Origin: Acidobacteriaceae bacterium | Lineage (GTDB): Bacteria; Acidobacteriota; Terriglobia; Terriglobales; Acidobacteriaceae | Length of the DNA stretch: 44,926 bases | Assembly (NCBI GenBank): GCA_030038435.1 | Contig: JASHOY010000429.1 | Coordinates: forward strand, 1 to 44,926 | Direction: 5' to 3' | Shown: piece after piece, positions 37,937 through 44,926 of the stretch | Layout: each line of letters begins with the position of its first letter | Numbering within the stretch: position 1 is the stretch's first letter | The notes under the pieces: generated by a model | What the model was told of the DNA's origin: nothing | Database searches by the model: none | The model's input: only the letters and a program-made list of their open reading frames with translations | Position numbers and translations under genes: made by a program

Positions 37937-38848
37937 TCATTCTGTAAAGGCCGTGCTATGCACCACCGACCGCGCGGAGAGCGCGCGTTTGACTTCCTTA
38001 CGCACCTCTTCCAGCTCCGCACCCGCTAATTCGAGTCGCGGCGGGCGCACTCTCGAGTTGCCCGTTCCCGTCTGCTGCTGCACTTGCTTGATAAGCTGGA
38101 CAAATTTCGGCAGCGTATCCATCCTCAGCAGTGGCAGGAACCACCGGTACAATTCGAATGCCTCGTTGTCTCGCCCCTCAACGGCCGCATTGAACAACGC
38201 AACCGACTCGGCCGGAAAAGCATTTACCAATCCCGCAACCCACCCCACAGCTCCCGCAGCCACGCCTTCCACGATAGCGTCATCCACGCCAACGAAGACT
38301 TTCAACCGATCCCCGGTCAACGCCCGGATCGCCGTCACTCGTCGCACGTCCGTGCTCGACTCCTTTACAGCCGCGAAGTTCTCGTGCTCGATGGCCAGTT
38401 CCGCAATCTGCTCCGGCACAAAATCCGTCCCATACGCTACGGGATTGTTGTAGAGCATGCAGGAGAGCGGCGAGGCGGCAAAGACCGCGGCAATGTGCGT
38501 TTTCATTTCGCGCCAGTCTCCATGGTACACATAGGGCGGCAACACCATCAGTGCGGAGCAGCCAGCCTGTTCGGCCCTTCGCGCCAGCGAAACTGCCTCG
38601 TCTGTCGAAAGCGCCGAGATCGCAGCCACCACCGGCGCTTCATTGGCAGCGGCAACGGCGTTGCGCAGCACCGATTCTTTTTCTGCGCATGTCAGCGTTG
38701 CTGCCTCGCCCAGCGAGCCCAGCACGACAATTCCGGTGCATCCATTGGCCAGCAGCCAACGCGCATGCCGGGTCATAAATGTGTGATCCACGCCAAGCCT
38801 TTGGTCAAAGCTGGTCGTCATTGCCGGCATTACCCCGTACCACTTCAT
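37937..38848 (-). CDS. DapA-family lyase/deaminase, probable 1-pyrroline-4-hydroxy-2-carboxylate deaminase
   Basis: A class I aldolase of the dihydrodipicolinate-synthase family, 303 residues. The Schiff-base lysine is K162 (FAAVKESSTD), the catalytic tyrosine is Y133 (LYNNPVAYG), and the phosphate/carboxylate loop is GSLGEAATLT. In this operon it should deaminate and dehydrate the product of D-hydroxyproline oxidation to 2-oxoglutarate semialdehyde. The ATG at 38848 overlaps the TGA of the upstream oxidoreductase (ATGA); the frame beyond it is not homologous. The next enzyme, 2-oxoglutarate semialdehyde dehydrogenase, is not seen downstream before the response regulator gene. Confidence 0.8.
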   Translation of the reverse strand: MKWYGVMPAMTTSFDQRLGVDHTFMTRHARWLLANGCTGIVVLGSLGEAATLTCAEKESVLRNAVAAANEAPVVAAISALSTDEAVSLARRAEQAGCSALMVLPPYVYHGDWREMKTHIAAVFAASPLSCMLYNNPVAYGTDFVPEQIAELAIEHENFAAVKESSTDVRRVTAIRALTGDRLKVFVGVDDAIVEGVAAGAVGWVAGLVNAFPAESVALFNAAVEGRDNEAFELYRWFLPLLRMDTLPKFVQLIKQVQQQTGTGNSRVRPPRLELAGAELEEVRKEVKRALSARSVVHSTAFTE

Positions 38849-40149
38849 GGAGTCTCCTTCAAGTCGCGATGAATTGTGATCGCCGTTCTTGGCCCCGCCA
38901 AGTGCCCAACCAGCGCAGGGAAGACCGGAGTATGAGCCGAATCGGCTCGCCAGCCGAACAGAAATTCTGTTGCTCCTCCACAAATGCGCCCCTGGCAAGG
39001 GCCCATGCCGCAGCGCGTGTGCAGTTTCGCGTCACGCCAATTCGCACGATTGCGCAAGGCTCCCAGACGCACATCTTCACATCGGCAGACGATGGTGTCA
39101 TCCGTCCCCGCCGATTTCAATTGCGGATCCAACCGGCACGCCTCTCGCAGTGCCTGCACAAAGCGCAACCCTTCCCGCCGCCACGCCGCCAGCTTACGTG
39201 CATCACGCGTCCGTCCGCTCGCTGCCTGACCCGCTAATTGTCCTTCAAGAAGAGAAAGCTCCACGCCGCCAATTCCCGTTGGCTCGCCCGCGCACCACAC
39301 GCCCGGAATGGATGTCTCCATGAACTCGCCGGTTGACACAAATTCATCTTCCATCCGGCAGCCCAGCAGCAGGGCCAGTTCTGTGTTCGGTACGAGGTGA
39401 AATCCGCACGCCAGGTAATCGCAATCCACGACCCAACGCCTGTCGCCGCGTCGCAGGACTATCGAGCGCAGCACTTCATCACCCAACGCCGCGACGGGCC
39501 GGCAAGTGGTGAGGTACGAGCTCTGCCTCACCGCCCAGCGATAACGCACTCCCTGCCACAGCTTGCCGGGCCGGACCATTGTCTGCATCACCAGGGGCAT
39601 CATTTGCCGGGCGGGAGCCTGTTCGCATATGGCAATCACCTGCGCGCCGCGCTCGGCCACATGTGCCGCAACAGCCAGCAGCAGCGGACCCGTTCCCGCA
39701 ACCACCACGCGCTTTCCCGCGATGGGCAGACCTCCGCGGACCATGGCATCCAGTCCACCGGCTCCCATCACATTCGCGAGCGTCCAACCGGGAAATGGCA
39801 GGAACCGTTCCCGCGCACCCGTGGCCAGGATCAGCTTGTCGTAACGCAGTTCGGCCACCGTATCATCCTGCGCTCCGGCTCCGGAAACGCGTTCCGCGTG
39901 CGCCACACCCTGCTCCGGGCAGTCAAAGATCCGCCAGCCCTGCAGTCTCACTGTCCCGCAGTCGCTCAGCCTTCCCATCCATTGCTGCGCTGAGCCGGGC
40001 AAGCGCGCCCCGCTACGCCAGATTTGCCCGCCCGCTGCGGGATTGTCATCCACCAGGCCCACGCGCAGACCGCAATCCGAAGCTGTCACTGCCGCCGCAA
40101 TTCCCGCCGGGCCGGCTCCTATCACCAGAAGCTCAAATTCCTCTGTCAT
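38845..40149 (-). CDS. FAD/NAD(P)-binding oxidoreductase with C-terminal [2Fe-2S] domain; hydroxyproline dehydrogenase subunit
   Basis: A 434-residue HcnB/SoxA-like subunit. The N-terminal dinucleotide-binding motif is VIGAGPAGIAAAV; a second glycine-rich NAD-type motif is near residue 165 (VVAGTGPLLLAVAAHV). The C-terminus carries a BFD-like [2Fe-2S] cluster site: CRCEDV followed by CGMGPCQGRICGG. With the small ferredoxin-like protein and the DadA-like FAD protein upstream it forms the heterotrimer typical of D-hydroxyproline dehydrogenases. The ATG overlaps the TGA of the ferredoxin-like gene by four bases, and its own stop overlaps the next start. HcnABC cyanide synthase has the same subunits, but the flanking epimerase and deaminase point to hydroxyproline. 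Confidence 0.85.
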   Translation of the reverse strand: MTEEFELLVIGAGPAGIAAAVTASDCGLRVGLVDDNPAAGGQIWRSGARLPGSAQQWMGRLSDCGTVRLQGWRIFDCPEQGVAHAERVSGAGAQDDTVAELRYDKLILATGARERFLPFPGWTLANVMGAGGLDAMVRGGLPIAGKRVVVAGTGPLLLAVAAHVAERGAQVIAICEQAPARQMMPLVMQTMVRPGKLWQGVRYRWAVRQSSYLTTCRPVAALGDEVLRSIVLRRGDRRWVVDCDYLACGFHLVPNTELALLLGCRMEDEFVSTGEFMETSIPGVWCAGEPTGIGGVELSLLEGQLAGQAASGRTRDARKLAAWRREGLRFVQALREACRLDPQLKSAGTDDTIVCRCEDVRLGALRNRANWRDAKLHTRCGMGPCQGRICGGATEFLFGWRADSAHTPVFPALVGHLAGPRTAITIHRDLKETP

Positions 40150-40415
40150 TGCGCCGGCCAGCCTCCGCCCGTGATGACTTCAATTCCCGGCGCGCACAGA
40201 ATCTGGCAGCTTCGCTGGTGCGTCACTCCGTCAATCGTTACGGTGCATTCAAAGCAGATGCCCATACCGCAAAGCGGCGCCCGCGCTTCGCCAGTTACGG
40301 AACTGCGCGTGCGTCTTCCTGCCATCAAGACCGCGGAAGCCACCGTGGTACCGGGCGCCACTTGTACAATCGCTCCGTCGACCTTTATTGCAATAGTCCG
40401 CGCGGGCTTAGCCAT
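40146..40415 (-). CDS. [2Fe-2S] ferredoxin-like subunit of hydroxyproline dehydrogenase
   Basis: An 89-residue plant-type ferredoxin fold. The cluster cysteines are C49, C54 and C57 (LCGMGICFECTV) and C70 (HQRSCQ). It is the HcnA-like electron-transfer subunit between the two FAD subunits. I place the start at the ATG at 40415, preceded by GAGGTG; the ATG overlaps the TAA of the upstream gene by eight bases. The frame runs back to 40622 only inside that gene. Confidence 0.85.
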   Translation of the reverse strand: MAKPARTIAIKVDGAIVQVAPGTTVASAVLMAGRRTRSSVTGEARAPLCGMGICFECTVTIDGVTHQRSCQILCAPGIEVITGGGWPAQ

Positions 40416-41571
40416 GCGCCACCTCGCCATACGGCGTTCCCGCAACCGACTTGCGGTTTGCCTCAAAAAAGCGCGCAGGCAAGTAAGGTTCAACCGGGAT
40501 CGCCGGCCTTTCTTCCGTGATTTCCGAGGCCACGAGTTTGCCTGTGGCCAGCGAAGTCGTAATGCCAAGTCCCTCGTGTCCCGTGGCCAGGCAGATCGAT
40601 TCGTCTCCCGGCCAGGTGCCAATCAGGGGCAGATTGTCCGGGGTGGCGGCGCGAAATCCCGTCCACACACGAATCGCCTGCAAACCGCCGAGGCTGGGAA
40701 GGTAGCTGAGTGCTCGTGTCATCATGGCGCCGAGCAGGGCGTGATTAATGCGCGTGTCCTCTGCGCCAAACTCGCGCGAGCTGCCAATCAAAAGCTGGCC
40801 AGTTTGCCGTGGCTGAACGTTGAAGGCAACCGAATTGCCGGCAATCGAGTGCGCGCTCTTCAGGTATCCAAGCTCCAGCAGCTGATGGCGCACAAATCCC
40901 GGATAGCGATCCGTAATGACCAAATGCCCGCGGCGGCTGCGAATAGGCAGAGCGGGCTGAAGGTCGACCGCACTCGTCCCGCAGGCATTCACAATGCGGC
41001 CTGCAGAAAGCCGGCTTCCATCGTCAAGATGTACACACCCCTGCGCGGCGGCAACAACGCGCTTATGAGTCAGGAATTGCGCACCCATTCGAATCGCCTC
41101 GCGCAAAAGGTACGCTGCGGCGGCCGGTGGATACAGCACCGCGTCGGATGAAACCAGCAGCGCGCCGGCTAGTCCGGGCCTGAGCTGCGGTTCGAGTTCC
41201 GCAAGAGTGCGACTGTCCAGGATCTCCGCATCTACACCAGCCGAAGCATAGACCTTCTGCTTGCGCCGGACTTCGTCCATTTCTGCTTCGTCGGTCGCCG
41301 CCCACAGAGTGCCGCGGGGATCAAATTCCACTTCTCGGGGAAGTTCCGTTGCGAGTTCCCGCCAAAGCTCCTGCGACCATCGAGTGATCGCAAGCTGCGG
41401 GGCCGAGTCGTCCATCACCACGATGTGTCCCATGCCAGCGGCGGTTGCGCCTCCGGCGACGCCACCTGCGTCAATCACCGTGGTCTTCAGGCCTTTGGCG
41501 GCGCATTCTCGCGCGCAGGCCGCACCCACAATGCCCGCGCCGAGGATGACAACGTCCCATGCCGTGCTCAT
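40408..41571 (-). CDS. DadA/HcnC-like FAD oxidoreductase; hydroxyproline dehydrogenase catalytic subunit
   Basis: A 387-residue D-amino-acid dehydrogenase family enzyme. The FAD-binding motif VVILGAGIVGAACARECAAKG is at the N-terminus, and GWxGxRxxTPD-like WTGFRAATPDNLPLIG plus ATGHEGLGITT are near the C-terminus. It is expected to oxidise cis-4-hydroxy-D-proline to the pyrroline carboxylate, passing electrons through the [2Fe-2S] subunit to the membrane. Its ATG overlaps the TGA of the epimerase gene (four bases), and its stop overlaps the ferredoxin-like gene. Confidence 0.85.
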   Translation of the reverse strand: MSTAWDVVILGAGIVGAACARECAAKGLKTTVIDAGGVAGGATAAGMGHIVVMDDSAPQLAITRWSQELWRELATELPREVEFDPRGTLWAATDEAEMDEVRRKQKVYASAGVDAEILDSRTLAELEPQLRPGLAGALLVSSDAVLYPPAAAAYLLREAIRMGAQFLTHKRVVAAAQGCVHLDDGSRLSAGRIVNACGTSAVDLQPALPIRSRRGHLVITDRYPGFVRHQLLELGYLKSAHSIAGNSVAFNVQPRQTGQLLIGSSREFGAEDTRINHALLGAMMTRALSYLPSLGGLQAIRVWTGFRAATPDNLPLIGTWPGDESICLATGHEGLGITTSLATGKLVASEITEERPAIPVEPYLPARFFEANRKSVAGTPYGEVAHG

Positions 41572-42509
41572 ACGCGAATCCCGTAGCAGAAAGGATCATG
41601 GGGATCAAGAATGAGCTGGCCCCGCGCGGTCACATGCGCTCTCCCGGCAATGCTTGGAATAATGCGGTCGGAAGAGCCGTTCTCGATGCGGTACCAGGCC
41701 TCGAAAGCGGTACCGAGAACACCTTCCTGCCGCCATACCTGCCCCGGTAAAAGCCTTCCCTCCGCGGCCAGGCAAGCCAGTTTCGCACTTGTGCCCGTTC
41801 CGCACGGCGAGCGATCATAGGCCCTCCCCGGACAAAGCACGAAGTTGCGGCTGTCCGCGTCCGGCGAAGGCGCCGACAGTTCCACGTGGTCAATCTCTGC
41901 GCCCTCTGCTCCCGTAATGTCCTGCCGCTCCAGGGCGCAACGGAGGGCCCACGCATATTCAGTGAGCTTTACGCAATTCGCGTTGGTCAACTCGACCGCA
42001 GGCGCATCGACCAGGAAGAACCAGTTGCCGCCCCAGGCCACGTCGCCCCGTACCGCGCCAAAACCCGGCACGTGCACCTCAACGGCACTTCGATAGCGGT
42101 AGCTCACAACGTTCTCGATGGTGACCTGGCCATCAGGTCGCAGCACAGCGCTCACCACTCCAACGGGGGTTTCAATCCGATGCTGACCCGGCTGAATCCG
42201 TCCCAGGTGCGCCAGCGTCGCGATCACGCCGATGGTGCCATGACCGCACATCCCGAGATATCCGACGTTGTTGAAGAAGATGACACCCGTTGCACAGCCG
42301 CGATCTTCCGGCGAGACCAGCATGGCGCCGACCAGCACATCCGCCCCGCGGGGCTCATTGACCACCGCCGACCGAAAAGCATCGTGCTCCTGCATCAGGC
42401 GATTCCGTCGTTGCGATAGAGATCCCGTTCCGAGCGATGGGCCGCCGCTCAGGACCACCCGCGTAGGCTCTCCCGCGGTGTGTGAATCGACAAATTCAAC
42501 ATATTCCAT
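41568..42509 (-). CDS. 4-hydroxyproline 2-epimerase (proline racemase family)
   Basis: Converts trans-4-hydroxy-L-proline to cis-4-hydroxy-D-proline. Both catalytic cysteines of the racemase/epimerase class are present: C88 (GMCGHGTIG) and C236 (DRSPCGTGTSA). The 3-hydroxyproline dehydratase branch has Ser or Thr at the first position, so this is an epimerase or racemase. The length of 313 residues is normal. The ATG at 42509 begins the conserved EYVEFVDSHTAGEPTR segment; the frame opens at 42578 without homology, and no strong ribosome-binding site is seen. It is the first gene of the five-gene operon. Proline racemase itself is unlikely given the neighbours. Confidence 0.88.
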   Translation of the reverse strand: MEYVEFVDSHTAGEPTRVVLSGGPSLGTGSLSQRRNRLMQEHDAFRSAVVNEPRGADVLVGAMLVSPEDRGCATGVIFFNNVGYLGMCGHGTIGVIATLAHLGRIQPGQHRIETPVGVVSAVLRPDGQVTIENVVSYRYRSAVEVHVPGFGAVRGDVAWGGNWFFLVDAPAVELTNANCVKLTEYAWALRCALERQDITGAEGAEIDHVELSAPSPDADSRNFVLCPGRAYDRSPCGTGTSAKLACLAAEGRLLPGQVWRQEGVLGTAFEAWYRIENGSSDRIIPSIAGRAHVTARGQLILDPHDPFCYGIRV

Positions 42510-42664
42510 AGGCAAAAAGGCACGAGCCGGCAGGAGCGCCCCTGGTCTGGGGTGAGATTTACCGCCAGCCTCCCGCAATCGGTTCCCTGCCGGCCAAAGT
42601 AAACCAGAAACCAGACTAAAAATCCAGCGATGCCCACTTCGCCAATGCTGAGAGCGTGTCGCAA

Positions 42665-42696
42665 AAGGCCTGCAACTTTCCGGAGCCGCAGGCCTT
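42665..42696 (-). terminator. Terminator hairpin after infB
   Basis: A perfect 9-bp stem (AAGGCCTGC at 42665-42673 and GCAGGCCTT at 42688-42696) with a 14-base loop, starting 18 bases past the infB stop. On the minus strand the stem ends CCTT and is followed by TTGCG, so the T-run is short (four), making it a moderate terminator. It would separate infB from the hydroxyproline operon. Confidence 0.65.
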
Positions 42697-42714
42697 GCCG
42701 GGTTAAGGTCGTGG

Positions 42715-44926
42715 TTACGCTTTGGCCGTGGTCAGCGCGCCAAGGTCGGCTGCGATCTTCTCGGTGGTAAAGGCTTCAAGTGTGTCGCCGGTTTTTATGT
42801 CGCCGAAGTTGGCGATGCCGATGCCGCATTCCATGCCGTTGGTCACCTCGCGGGCATCGTCTTTGAAGCGCTTCAGCGAGCCGATCTTGCCCTTGAACAC
42901 CTGCTCGCCATCGCGCATGACTTTGACCTCGGCATCGCGGCGGATGACACCGTCGATGACGCGGCAGCCCGCGATCGTGCCCACCTTGGGAATCTTGAAG
43001 ATGTTGAGGACCTCGGCGCGGCCCAAATAGTTCTCCTTGAAGGTGGGTTCGAGCAGGCCCATCATGGCCATGTGAATCTCGTCCTGCAACTCGTAGATGA
43101 TCGAGTGCAGGCGGATATCAATGCCTTCCTGCTGCGCCAGCTCGGCCGCCTTGCGCTCGGGACGCACATTGAAGCCGATGATGATGGCGTTGGAAGCGGT
43201 GGCCAGAAGGACGTCGCTTTCAGTGATGGAACCGACGCCGGAGTGAATGACCTTGATGCGCACCTTCTCGGTGGACATCCGCGAGAGCGAATCGGCAAGG
43301 ACTTCAACGGAGCCGGTAACGTCGCCCTTGATGATGAGCGGCAGGTCTTTGACACCTGCCTGGCGAATCTGCTCGGCGAGTCCCTCGAGTGAGACGCGCG
43401 AGCTCTTGGCCAATTGGGCTTCGCGCTCCTTCATCTTGCGGTATTGCGCAATGCCCTTGGCCTTGTCGCGATCGGCGACCACCAGGAAAGTATCGCCGGC
43501 ATCGGGCATGGCCTCGAGACCAAGCACTTCGATCGGCGTGGACGGGCCTGCTTCCTCAATGGCGCGGCCGCGATCGTCGAACATGGCGCGAACCTTGCCG
43601 AAAGTGTTGCCGACGATGTAGCTGTCGTTGAGGTGCAGCGTGCCGTCCTGCACCAGGACGGTGGCCACAGCGCCGCGTCCGCGGTCGAGCTTGGCTTCGA
43701 GCACACTGCCAACGGCTTTGCGGCCAGGTGTCGCCTTGGGCGCCTTGATGTCGCTTACCAGACAAATCATTTCCAGCAGCAGGTCGAGATTGATGCGTCG
43801 CTTGGCGGAAACTTCGACAAAGACGGTGCCTTCCTGTCCCGCGCCCGCCCACTCTTCGTGGATGAGGCCGCGGTCGGCAAGCTGCTTCTTGACGCGCTCC
43901 GGGTTAGCCTCGGGCTTGTCGATTTTGTTTACGGCCACGATGATGGGAACTTCGGCGGCCTTGGCGTGGTCGATGGCTTCCAGGGTCTGCGGCATCACGC
44001 CATCGTCGGCGGCAACCACGATCACAACGATGTCAGTGACCTTGGCGCCACGAGCCCGCATGCGAGTGAAGGCTTCGTGGCCAGGAGTGTCAAGGAAGAC
44101 AATCTCGCGGCCGGAAGCAGGCGAGCCTTCCTTGGCGAAGCGGACCTTGTAGGCGCCGATATGCTGGGTGATGCCGCCGGCTTCGCCAGCGGCGACGTCG
44201 GTCTCGCGAATGGCGTCGAGGAGCGAGGTTTTGCCGTGATCGACGTGGCCCATGACGGTGACCACCGGTGCACGCGGCACTTCCAGCTCTTCGATGTTTT
44301 CCGCCTCCAGAACTTCTTCGATAGCCTGGTTGGCGATCTCTTCCTCGTAGCTGATGACGTTGGCGGCGGCGCCGAATTTGGCGGCGACATCCTTGACCAT
44401 CTCCACATCGAGCGACTGGTTGACGGTGACGAAGACGCCGCGCATGAGCAGCGTAGCGATGAGGTCTTTGGCGCGTATTTCTAGCTTTTCGGCCAGGTCC
44501 TTGACGCTGATGCCCTCGGTGACGGTGATTTCGCGGGTGATGGGAAGCGGCTCGCTGCTGTATTGCACGCCGCTATAGCGCGGCGGCGGCACGAAGCCCT
44601 TCATCGGGCCTTCCTTCACCTTGGGATACTGCTGCTGACCGCCGCGACGAGCGCGGCCGGCGGGAGCGCGCTGCGGGCGCCCGCTTTCAGCGGGAGGGGC
44701 CGCAGCGCCGGGTCCGGGACGCGGTCCGCCAAAGCCGGGACGCGGTCCGCCGAAACCAGGACGGGCTCCGAAACCGGGACGGCCGCCGGGAGCGGCGGAA
44801 CCGCCAGCGGCTACGCCGCCGGGGGCGCTGCGCGTAGGATGCTTCGGCCGCGGACCACCGGCAAATTGACCAGGACCACTGGAGCGCTGTGGCAAGCCCG
44901 TGGGTCGGCGGTCGAAGATTGGCTTT
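42715..44926 (-). CDS. infB: Translation initiation factor IF-2 (N-terminus beyond the window)
   Basis: The GTPase that brings initiator tRNA to the ribosome. The frame is open to the right edge with no credible start, so the 5' part is missing. Visible parts in order: a Gly/Pro/Arg-rich linker starting PIFDRRPTG, an IF2_N helical domain ([23 protein letters not shown]), the G domain about 225 codons in ([33 protein letters not shown]), then domains II-IV ending [16 protein letters not shown]. The GTPase switch residues are intact. rbfA, often next to infB, is not downstream here. Confidence 0.96.
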   Translation of the reverse strand, partial: KPIFDRRPTGLPQRSSGPGQFAGGPRPKHPTRSAPGGVAAGGSAAPGGRPGFGARPGFGGPRPGFGGPRPGPGAAAPPAESGRPQRAPAGRARRGGQQQYPKVKEGPMKGFVPPPRYSGVQYSSEPLPITREITVTEGISVKDLAEKLEIRAKDLIATLLMRGVFVTVNQSLDVEMVKDVAAKFGAAANVISYEEEIANQAIEEVLEAENIEELEVPRAPVVTVMGHVDHGKTSLLDAIRETDVAAGEAGGITQHIGAYKVRFAKEGSPASGREIVFLDTPGHEAFTRMRARGAKVTDIVVIVVAADDGVMPQTLEAIDHAKAAEVPIIVAVNKIDKPEANPERVKKQLADRGLIHEEWAGAGQEGTVFVEVSAKRRINLDLLLEMICLVSDIKAPKATPGRKAVGSVLEAKLDRGRGAVATVLVQDGTLHLNDSYIVGNTFGKVRAMFDDRGRAIEEAGPSTPIEVLGLEAMPDAGDTFLVVADRDKAKGIAQYRKMKEREAQLAKSSRVSLEGLAEQIRQAGVKDLPLIIKGDVTGSVEVLADSLSRMSTEKVRIKVIHSGVGSITESDVLLATASNAIIIGFNVRPERKAAELAQQEGIDIRLHSIIYELQDEIHMAMMGLLEPTFKENYLGRAEVLNIFKIPKVGTIAGCRVIDGVIRRDAEVKVMRDGEQVFKGKIGSLKRFKDDAREVTNGMECGIGIANFGDIKTGDTLEAFTTEKIAADLGALTTAKA
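44714..44791 (-). repeat. Imperfect 21-bp tandem repeat in the infB linker
   Basis: On the plus strand, CCGGGACGCGGTCCGCCAAAG at 44714-44734 repeats nearly exactly at 44735-44755, followed by two decayed units (44756-44773 and from 44774). It encodes the PGFGGPR-type repeats of the disordered N-terminal linker. Such linkers vary in length among IF-2 proteins. Confidence 0.8.

Overview
The window looks like a chromosomal segment of a soil-type Acidobacteriota bacterium (Terriglobia/Acidobacteriia-like). This is inferred from gene content and base composition: GC of roughly 60-65% in housekeeping genes, a very large TonB-dependent receptor with an N-terminal carboxypeptidase-regulatory domain, a winged-helix/transmembrane protein of a type common in that phylum, many TPR proteins, and several exported glycoside hydrolases. 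No tRNA, rRNA, CRISPR array, transposase, integrase or phage gene was found, so this is resident chromosome and not a mobile island.

Layout. 171-2551 (+): a GDP-heptose operon (hddA-gmhA-hddC). 2605-5928 (-): two exported glycosidases, a GH1 beta-glucosidase and a GH120 beta-xylosidase with both catalytic acids recognisable. 6058-6861 (-): an orphan membrane-anchored protein. 7105-11113 (-): dnaG and rpoD with a strong terminator. 11430-14891 (+): two tandem PA2779-like small membrane proteins, a C39-like cysteine peptidase and a TPR/outer-membrane-barrel protein. 15023-17814 (+): an S9 peptidase and recX; the best recX start is a CTG overlapping the upstream stop. 17864-18160 (-): an ABM-fold monooxygenase-like protein. 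18341-21361 (+): alaS, which carries a roughly 100-residue insertion of low GC. 21764-24771 (+): a winged-helix membrane protein and a TPR protein. 24903-28486 (-): XRE regulator, NfeD/YqiJ-like protein, flotillin and PspA, an envelope-stress module with a palindromic operator over its promoter. 28815-34824 (-): TonB-dependent receptor, TPR lipoprotein and GH5-like hydrolase. 35188-37646: a histidine kinase (+) facing a NarL-type response regulator (-). 37937-42509 (-): a five-gene 4-hydroxyproline catabolic operon joined by start/stop overlaps. 42715-44926 (-): infB, truncated by the right edge.

How the genes work together. Three blocks are nutrient-acquisition systems: xylan-oligosaccharide hydrolysis (GH120 + GH1); a PUL-like uptake locus (TonB receptor, TPR lipoprotein, GH5-like enzyme) with a LacI-type operator in front of the receptor and a two-component system whose kinase has a lectin-like ectodomain next to it; and hydroxyproline use, which would fit growth on collagen or plant cell-wall glycoprotein. 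The flotillin/NfeD/PspA block and the PA2779/C39/TPR-barrel block are cell-envelope systems. The second has no function I can assign and is the best candidate here for an undescribed system.
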